Shown here piece after piece: positions 58,998 to 64,000 of a DNA stretch of 64,000 nt. The notes beneath the pieces were generated by a model, which ran no database searches, was not told where the DNA came from, and saw only the letters and a program-made list of their open reading frames with translations. The stretch is from Bifidobacterium moraviense. GTDB taxonomy: Bacteria > Actinomycetota > Actinomycetes > Actinomycetales > Bifidobacteriaceae. A program made the translations under genes and the position numbers. Within the stretch, counting starts at the first letter, position 1, and each line of letters starts with the position of its first letter. Location: positions 1 through 64,000 of the forward strand of contig NZ_JAAIIH010000005.1 in assembly GCF_012932365.1 (NCBI RefSeq), written 5' to 3'.

Positions 58998-59981
58998 ATG
59001 AGCATGGGAAGCAAGGAACCGGTCGGCATGCTGTGCCTGCTGCTGACGGCGCTGATCTGGGGATTCTCGTTCGTCTCGCAGGTGCAGGGCATGGACACGA
59101 TGACGCCGCTGTTCTTCAACGCGACGCGATTCACGCTGGGCGCGCTCTCGCTGCTGCCGGTGATGATGGTCGCCGGACGCGGACGGGGCCGCGGGCATGG
59201 GAGTGCGCCCGGCGCGGCGGCGGACGACGGAGACCGGCGCCGCCAGGGGCGCTCGTGGCTTTCCAGCCCGGCGTTGGTGGGGGCGCTGTGCGGCGTGTTC
59301 CTGTTCTCCGCGAGCACGCTGCAGCAGTACGGCATCATGTTCGGACGCTCCGCGGGCCGCGCCGGGTTCATCACGGCGCTGTACATCGTGATGGTGCCGC
59401 TGCTGGCGTTCGTCTTCCTGCGGCGCCGCATCACGGTGACGGTGGCGGCGAGCGTGGTCGTCGCGATCGCGGGGTTCTATCTGCTGTGCATCACCGACGG
59501 ATTCGGTTCGCTCACGTTGGCCGACGCGTTGCTGCTGTTCACGGCGCTGCTGTTCGCGGCGCACATCCTGATCATCGACACGCTCGGCGCGCGGGTCGAT
59601 CCGCTGAGGCTGTCGTTCGCGCAGTTCGTCACCACCGCGGCGCTGAGCTGGGTTGGCTCGTTCGTCGAGGGCTCCGTGGACTGGGCGGGCGCGGCGGGCG
59701 CGTGGATGCCGGTCCTGTATGCCGGTGTGGGGTCGGTGGGCATCGCCTACACGCTGCAGGTGGTGGGCCAGCGTTGGGTGCCGCCGACGCGCGCGTCGCT
59801 GCTCATGAGTCTGGAGTCGTTCTTCTCCGTGGTGGGCGGGGCGCTGTTCCTCGGCGAGGCGATGACGCTTCGCGGATATCTGGGCTGCGCGCTGATCTTC
59901 GCCGGCACGATGATGGCGCAGATGCCTGCGCGGCTGCCGCGGAGACGGTCCGGGCGACCGGCGGATCGAACCGGCCGCTGA
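58998..59981 (+). CDS. EamA/DMT-superfamily transporter
   Basis: A 327-residue permease with ten hydrophobic helices in two EamA repeats (first about 8-155, second about 165-310). The motif ALIWGFSFVSQ at the N-terminus and LESFFSVVGGALFLGEAM near the C-terminus are family hallmarks. An Arg/Gly-rich cytoplasmic loop (about residues 60-90) between helices 2 and 3 is unusually long. The start ATG lies 8 nt after a -10-like hexamer, with no ribosome-binding site; ATG 59004 (GSKEPVGM) is the alternative. The exported metabolite is unknown. Confidence 0.85.
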   Translation: MSMGSKEPVGMLCLLLTALIWGFSFVSQVQGMDTMTPLFFNATRFTLGALSLLPVMMVAGRGRGRGHGSAPGAAADDGDRRRQGRSWLSSPALVGALCGVFLFSASTLQQYGIMFGRSAGRAGFITALYIVMVPLLAFVFLRRRITVTVAASVVVAIAGFYLLCITDGFGSLTLADALLLFTALLFAAHILIIDTLGARVDPLRLSFAQFVTTAALSWVGSFVEGSVDWAGAAGAWMPVLYAGVGSVGIAYTLQVVGQRWVPPTRASLLMSLESFFSVVGGALFLGEAMTLRGYLGCALIFAGTMMAQMPARLPRRRSGRPADRTGR

Positions 59982-59997
59982 CCGCGGCGGAGACGCC

Positions 59998-60051
59998 GGG
60001 AAGGCCCGGACCGATCGTCCATCGGTGGTGACGATCGGTCCGGGCCTTCCC
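59998..60051. terminator. Bidirectional terminator between EamA and GT39 genes
   Basis: A perfect 22-bp stem (59998-60019 with 60030-60051) and 10-nt loop in the gap between the convergent genes. Confidence 0.8.
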
Positions 60052-60082
60052 GTTCGGGGCGCGGGTCTTCTTTCCCGTTCCG

Positions 60083-62329
60083 TCACTCCGTCTGGGTGGC
60101 GGTCTGGGTCAGGTCGTAGATGGTGACGCCGTCGACGGTCTGCGCCTCGAAGTTGGCGGCGACCCATTCGGCGATCTCGCTGGCGGCGCTGGAGCCGCCG
60201 AGCTGGTTGCCGCCCATGCCGCCACCGCCGATGTAGTAGTGGATGCGCCCTTCGGCGACGTACTGCTTGAACTGTTCGAGCGTGGGGCTCGGATCCGAGC
60301 CGTTGAAGCCGCCGATCGGCATGACCGCCTGCTCGCTGGCGAGCTGGTAGCTGGCCGCGTTCTGGGATCCGGTGGTCGCCGCCGCCCAGGTGTACTGGTC
60401 GGCGTTCTCCTGCAGCATCTCGACGACGGTGCTGCTGGCGGTGCCGCCGCCGAGCAGTCCGCCCGCGCCGCCGCGGCCGCCGCCCATGCCGGTGCCTTCG
60501 GCGTTGCCGCCGTCGCCCGGACGCGTGCCGTCCTGCGTCTGGCTCTGGTTCTGGCCGTCCGAGCCGCCGTCGCCGCCGGGGAAGCCCCCGTCGGATGAGC
60601 CGCCATCGGAACCGCCGTCGCCCATGGGACCGCCCATGCCGCCGCGGCCGCCGGGACCTCCCTGACCGCCGGGGCCGCCGCCCATGCCGGTGGAGTTGGT
60701 GACATTGGGGCCGGCGGTGACGATTGAGCCCTGATGGCCGGTGGACACCGTGTAGGCGGTCCATGCCACGGGCCCGATGGCGAGCGCCACGGCGGCGAGC
60801 ACGAGCGACGCCGCTCCCGCGACGTTGAGCGCCGCGGTCGCCTCCATGCCTCTGAGCGCGCGCAGACCGCGCATCGGCACCGCCGCGAGCGCCAGCACGG
60901 CCAGCGCGACCGTGGCGATGAGACCGAAGACCAGCACCGGCGCCTTGAGCGCGGGCATCCAGGTGGAGCGGCCGAGCAGTTCGATGCTCCACAGCGTGCA
61001 GACGAGCACGGTGAGGGATGCCGCGGCGCGCGCCCAGCAGGTGTTCCGGCGCGACCAGAGCGCGGATGCGGCGATGCCGACGAGCGCGGCGAGCGCGGGG
61101 GCGAGCGCCACCGTGTAGTACTGGTGGAAGATGCCCGCCATATGGCTGAAGGTGAGCCAGGTCACCAGCAGCCAGGCGCCCCAGACGATGACGCTGGCGC
61201 GGCGCACGTCGGTGCGGCGCGCACGGCGCGTGACGATGAGTCCGGCGATGATGCCCATGGCGGCGAGCGGCGCGAGCCAGGCGATCTGGCCGCCGTATTC
61301 GCCGTCGAACAGTCGCGTGATGCCGGTCTGGCCCCACATGCCGCCGCCGTTGCCGTTGCCGCCGCCGCCCACGACGGCGCCGGTCTCATCGCCGGTCAGA
61401 CGGCCGAGGCCGTTGTAGCCGAAGGTGAGTTCGAGGAACGAATCGGCCTGCGAGCCGCCGATGTAGGGGCGCGAGCCGGACGGCACGATGACGGTGAGCA
61501 GCACCCACCATCCGGCGGAGACCACCAGCGCGAGCACGGCGGCGAGACCGTCGACGATGCGGCGCGGGAATCCGGTGGGCGAGGCGACGAGAAACGCCAG
61601 GGCGAAGCCGGGAAGCACCAGGAAGACCTGCATCTGCTTGGTGAGGAATCCGAAGCCGATGAGCACGCCGGCGAGCGCCATCCATGCGGTGCGTCTGCGG
61701 TTGGCGCGGCGTTCGTCCGGGTATTCGAGCGATCGCAGCACGGCGTAGGCGGCGCCCGTCATGAGCGCGACGAGCAGGGCGTCCGGGTTGTTGAACCGGA
61801 ACATGAGCGCGGCCACGGGCGTGGTGGCGAGCGTGAAGCCGGCGATGATGCCGGCCCAGTTGCCCCAGGTCCTGCGGACGCACGCGTAGACGAGCCAGAC
61901 GGAGATCACGCCGCAGATAGCCTCCGGCAGGAGGATGGCGAACGAGCTCAGTCCGAGGATGCGCACGGACAGGGCCATGAGCCAGATCGCTGCCGGCGGC
62001 TTGTCCACGGTGATGGAGTTGCCTGCGTCGGAAGAGCCCCACAGGAACGCCCGCCAGTCCACGGATCCGGCTTGCGCCGCGGCCGAGTAGAACTCGTTTG
62101 CGTAGCCGGATGCGGTGAGGTTGACGAACATGACGATGAGGCTGAACCCCATGAGCGTGCCGAGGCCGATCCAGTCGGCGCGCGTGCGTCTGGCGGCGAC
62201 CGACTCGCGGACGGTGACGACGGGTTCCGGCTGCACGAACCGTCCTCCCGTCATCCATGCCGTCGCCTGTCGGACGTATCCGCGGATGCCGCGGCCTGCG
62301 GACACGGCGGGTGATGCTGCGTTGACCAT
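60083..62329 (-). CDS. ArnT-like GT39 glycosyltransferase
   Basis: A 748-residue multi-spanning glycosyltransferase of the GT39/PMT-ArnT superfamily, which transfers a sugar from a polyprenyl-phosphate donor to a lipid or protein outside the membrane. An N-terminal NEFYSAAAQAGSVDW with the acidic catalytic site, DKPPAAIWLMAL and FNNPDALLV are typical. About 11-12 helices follow. Between the last helix and the soluble C-terminus lies a 100-residue Gly/Ser/Asp-rich stretch (about 545-640, MGGGPGGQGG and similar). A 31-bp gap follows the GT2 gene, which probably makes the polyprenyl-phosphate sugar it uses. The sugar is unidentified. Confidence 0.85.
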   Translation of the reverse strand: MVNAASPAVSAGRGIRGYVRQATAWMTGGRFVQPEPVVTVRESVAARRTRADWIGLGTLMGFSLIVMFVNLTASGYANEFYSAAAQAGSVDWRAFLWGSSDAGNSITVDKPPAAIWLMALSVRILGLSSFAILLPEAICGVISVWLVYACVRRTWGNWAGIIAGFTLATTPVAALMFRFNNPDALLVALMTGAAYAVLRSLEYPDERRANRRRTAWMALAGVLIGFGFLTKQMQVFLVLPGFALAFLVASPTGFPRRIVDGLAAVLALVVSAGWWVLLTVIVPSGSRPYIGGSQADSFLELTFGYNGLGRLTGDETGAVVGGGGNGNGGGMWGQTGITRLFDGEYGGQIAWLAPLAAMGIIAGLIVTRRARRTDVRRASVIVWGAWLLVTWLTFSHMAGIFHQYYTVALAPALAALVGIAASALWSRRNTCWARAAASLTVLVCTLWSIELLGRSTWMPALKAPVLVFGLIATVALAVLALAAVPMRGLRALRGMEATAALNVAGAASLVLAAVALAIGPVAWTAYTVSTGHQGSIVTAGPNVTNSTGMGGGPGGQGGPGGRGGMGGPMGDGGSDGGSSDGGFPGGDGGSDGQNQSQTQDGTRPGDGGNAEGTGMGGGRGGAGGLLGGGTASSTVVEMLQENADQYTWAAATTGSQNAASYQLASEQAVMPIGGFNGSDPSPTLEQFKQYVAEGRIHYYIGGGGMGGNQLGGSSAASEIAEWVAANFEAQTVDGVTIYDLTQTATQTE

Positions 62330-62360
62330 CAGTTTGCGTTCTCCTTGCGTGTCCGGATGT

Positions 62361-63368
62361 TCATGCCGTCGCCGCGGCCGCGGCGGGTCCCGTCTTGCCC
62401 GACGTCCCGGCGACCGCCGTCCTGCCGCGTCCGTCCGGTGCCGGCGGCACGGCGGCCTCGGCGTTCGCCCGCATGCGCGAAAGCGTGCGGCGCATGCGCC
62501 ACATGCCGGCGAGGTCCTTGCGCACGGTGTCCGGGATGTTGACGGTGGTGCCGGCGTCCTCCACCCAGTGGACGGGGAACTCCCAGATGCGCATGTTAAC
62601 GGTCTGCGCCAGCAGCAGCATCTCCGTGTCGAAGAACCATTCGTCGTCCCGGATGAGGGGCAGCAGATACCGCGCCGCCTCGGACGTCATGCCCTTGAAG
62701 CCGCACTGGGCGTCGTGGAACGCGGCTCCCAGCATGACGCGCAGCATGGTGTTGTAGGTGCGCGAGATGACCTCGCGCTTGGCGGAGCGGACGACCTGCG
62801 ACTCGTCGAACAGGCGGCATCCGATGGACACGTCGGCCCCGCCGTACAGCAGCGCGCCGATGAGCTCGTCGGTCTGCGCGATGTCCGTGGACAGGTCCAC
62901 GTCCATGTAGGCGACGACCCGTGCCCGGGATTCGCCCCACGCGAGCTTGAGCGCACGGCCGCGCCCCTTGGCGGGGATGCGGATCGCGCGGACCCGTTCG
63001 GGGTACTGCGCGGAGAGCCGCTCGGCGATGCCCCAGGTGGCGTCGGTGCTGGCGTTGTCCGCGATCACGATGTTCCAGGTGTAGGCCCAGCCCTCGCGTC
63101 GGTGCGTCTCCAGATGGTTCATCAGAGTGACGACCGAGGCGGCCAGCTGCTCCTGCTCGTTGTAGACGGGGATCACGATGTCCGCGTCCACGCGGCGCGG
63201 GGCGCCGGCGTGCTGGGCGATGACGTCGGCGGGGCCGGGAACGCCGGCGCCGACGGCGACGGCTTCGACGGTCCGGGAACCGCCGTCCGTGGGAAGAGCG
63301 TCGCTCCGACGGGGAGCGGCTGCCGGCGCTGCGGGGCCGGCCTGCGGAATGTTGGTTTCGTTGTTCAT
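62361..63368 (-). CDS. GT2 glycosyltransferase, dolichyl-phosphate-sugar-synthase type
   Basis: A 335-residue family 2 glycosyltransferase. The GT-A fold begins VDADIVIPVYNEQEQL (about residue 60), with the DxD-type AYMDVDLST and the later MLLLAQTVNMRIWEFPVHWVED typical of the DPM1/GtrB group. The protein ends in an Ala/Thr-rich tail and no C-terminal membrane helices are evident, so it would be peripheral. It is the upstream partner of the GT39 gene on the same strand. The start is uncertain: ATG 63368 (MNNETNIP) or 63377; the longer start at 63440 would overlap the hairpin at 63436-63470. The sugar nucleotide is unknown. Confidence 0.85.
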   Translation of the reverse strand: MNNETNIPQAGPAAPAAAPRRSDALPTDGGSRTVEAVAVGAGVPGPADVIAQHAGAPRRVDADIVIPVYNEQEQLAASVVTLMNHLETHRREGWAYTWNIVIADNASTDATWGIAERLSAQYPERVRAIRIPAKGRGRALKLAWGESRARVVAYMDVDLSTDIAQTDELIGALLYGGADVSIGCRLFDESQVVRSAKREVISRTYNTMLRVMLGAAFHDAQCGFKGMTSEAARYLLPLIRDDEWFFDTEMLLLAQTVNMRIWEFPVHWVEDAGTTVNIPDTVRKDLAGMWRMRRTLSRMRANAEAAVPPAPDGRGRTAVAGTSGKTGPAAAAATA

Positions 63369-63435
63369 GGTCCCCATCGAACCGTCGCAGCCCGAACGCG
63401 AACCGACTTCCCCGTGCGATTCCTCCCGGAAAGAC

Positions 63436-63470
63436 GGCAAAGCTTTCAGGAGGTTTCCTGAAAGCTTGCC
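63436..63470. terminator. Hairpin between lipoprotein and GT2 genes
   Basis: A 15-bp stem with one bulged A (63436-63451 with 63456-63470). It lies 72 bp downstream of the lipoprotein stop codon on the minus strand, without a T-run. It may terminate the lipoprotein transcript or limit read-through into the GT2 gene. Confidence 0.5.
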
Positions 63471-63541
63471 GAATATCCGTGACCCCGCCGTGATCGGGAC
63501 ATCATCATGCGTTCATGACATGGCGAGGGTATCTTCCGCAC

Positions 63542-64000
63542 TCAATCGTTGAGGTGCTGAATGGCGTAGTCCGCTTCGGATTGGGTGAACTTGTCGCCGT
63601 ACTCGCTCGTCAGCTGATCGTGGATCGCGTTGGGAGACATGGCCATATCCTTCTGATAGATCTTTGCCTTGGCCAGCGCATTGGCATTCCAATCCGTCTG
63701 AACGTTATCCGCTGCGTATTGGGCAGCTTCCTGAGAGAACTGTCCACCGTATTCGCTCGTCAGCTGAGCGAGTAGACCTGCCTTCGACATATGCATCACG
63801 TTCGCATAGGTATCGGCCTGCTTTAGCGCGGATTGGTATTCCGCGGGCACGCTCGGCTCGGCGGACTGCTGAGGCTGCTGCGCCGATTGTGACGGAGCCG
63901 CGGTTTGGGACGGTGCATCGTTCTGCGTCGTGGTCTGCTGCTGCGATGTGGTTTGTTGCGACACGGTCGTCGGAGCGGATGACTGATCACCCGTCGACTT
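63542..64000 (-). CDS. Ltp family lipoprotein, partial (N-terminus outside window)
   Basis: The C-terminal 152 residues of a gene whose reading frame is open through the window edge at 64000, so the signal peptide and any lipobox are not visible. A Gln/Thr/Ser/Pro-rich linker (TTSQQQTTTQ) is followed by two Ltp repeats, PF07553 type: AGLLAQLTSEYGGQFSQEAAQYAADNV and NAIHDQLTSEYGDKFTQSEADYAIQHL. Ltp domains in phage TP-J34 block superinfecting phage DNA entry. Multi-copy Ltp proteins in actinobacteria are mostly uncharacterised. Nearby genes do not suggest a prophage. The apparent GTG start at 63964 is probably internal. Confidence 0.85.
   Translation of the reverse strand, partial: KSTGDQSSAPTTVSQQTTSQQQTTTQNDAPSQTAAPSQSAQQPQQSAEPSVPAEYQSALKQADTYANVMHMSKAGLLAQLTSEYGGQFSQEAAQYAADNVQTDWNANALAKAKIYQKDMAMSPNAIHDQLTSEYGDKFTQSEADYAIQHLND

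Noticed and set aside
63964-64000. GTG at 63964 as the true start of the lipoprotein gene
   Set aside because: The same frame is open to the window edge, no ribosome-binding site precedes the GTG, and the family needs an N-terminal signal peptide that is absent from this position.

Overview
The window reads as a piece of a Bifidobacterium chromosome, or that of a very close high-G+C actinobacterium. Evidence: the actinobacteria-specific genes sepH (DUF3071), DUF4193, DUF4192-like, DUF3046, clgR and a PASTA-type Ser/Thr kinase; the gene order miaB-miaA-ftsK-pgsA-cinA-clgR-DUF3046-recA-recX, typical of actinobacteria; a strong GC bias at third codon positions; and a tail-end Ltp-type lipoprotein. 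I see no insertion sequences, prophage, CRISPR array, tRNA or 16S/23S/5S rRNA genes. Most of the window is core genome.

Layout. 0.1-2.5 kb: an MFS efflux-type permease and a LacI regulator with a LacI-type operator between them. 2.9-4.7 kb: Cof-type HAD phosphatase and PPK2. 4.8-8.1 kb: hisS-aspS (minus strand). 8.2-9.6 kb: DUF349 protein. 9.8-12.1 kb: bifunctional Rel. 12.2-13.0 kb: DUF4193-dut. 13.1-14.3 kb: sepH. 14.3-15.6 kb: alkaline-phosphatase-superfamily protein. 15.7-18.4 kb: topoisomerase subunit A (parC-like). 18.4-25.4 kb: an MFS-ribokinase-Lhr helicase run. 25.7-27.1 kb: aspA. 27.1-28.0 kb: a DUF2975/XRE module with palindromic operators. 28.1-32 kb: parE-like subunit and the primary sigma factor. 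32-36.5 kb: DUF4192-like gene, polyprenyl synthase, pknB-type kinase. 36.6-39.1 kb: plsC-like, a small membrane protein, trpD. 39.2-41.5 kb: a LacI regulator fused to a whole solute-binding-protein domain. 41.6-45.5 kb: secA and hpf. 45.6-46.0 kb: RNase P RNA. 46.1-56.0 kb: recX, recA, DUF3046, clgR, cinA, pgsA, ftsK, miaA, miaB. 56.1-63.4 kb: small alarmone synthetase, aldo/keto reductase, Bax-inhibitor-1 protein, EamA transporter, GT39 and GT2 glycosyltransferases. The last gene, a lipoprotein, runs off the right end.

How the genes work together. Information processing and stress dominate: DNA repair (RecA/RecX under a LexA-type box), chromosome segregation (FtsK and a type II topoisomerase pair), (p)ppGpp metabolism by two enzymes, translation (two aminoacyl-tRNA synthetases, MiaA/MiaB tRNA modification, hibernation factor, RNase P RNA) and protein export (SecA). 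Nutrient-responsive modules (LacI-MFS, MFS-ribokinase, the LacI-SBP fusion) are scattered between them.

The three most interesting signals are (1) the LacI-SBP fusion regulator, which would carry two different ligand-binding folds in the cytoplasm; (2) a 44-bp gap-free conserved element present upstream of recA and again between the DUF4192-like gene and the prenyl synthase gene; and (3) a set of genes whose start codon lies 6-8 nt after a TANNNT -10 hexamer, as expected for leaderless transcripts. The DUF2975/XRE operon with nested palindromes is a fourth.
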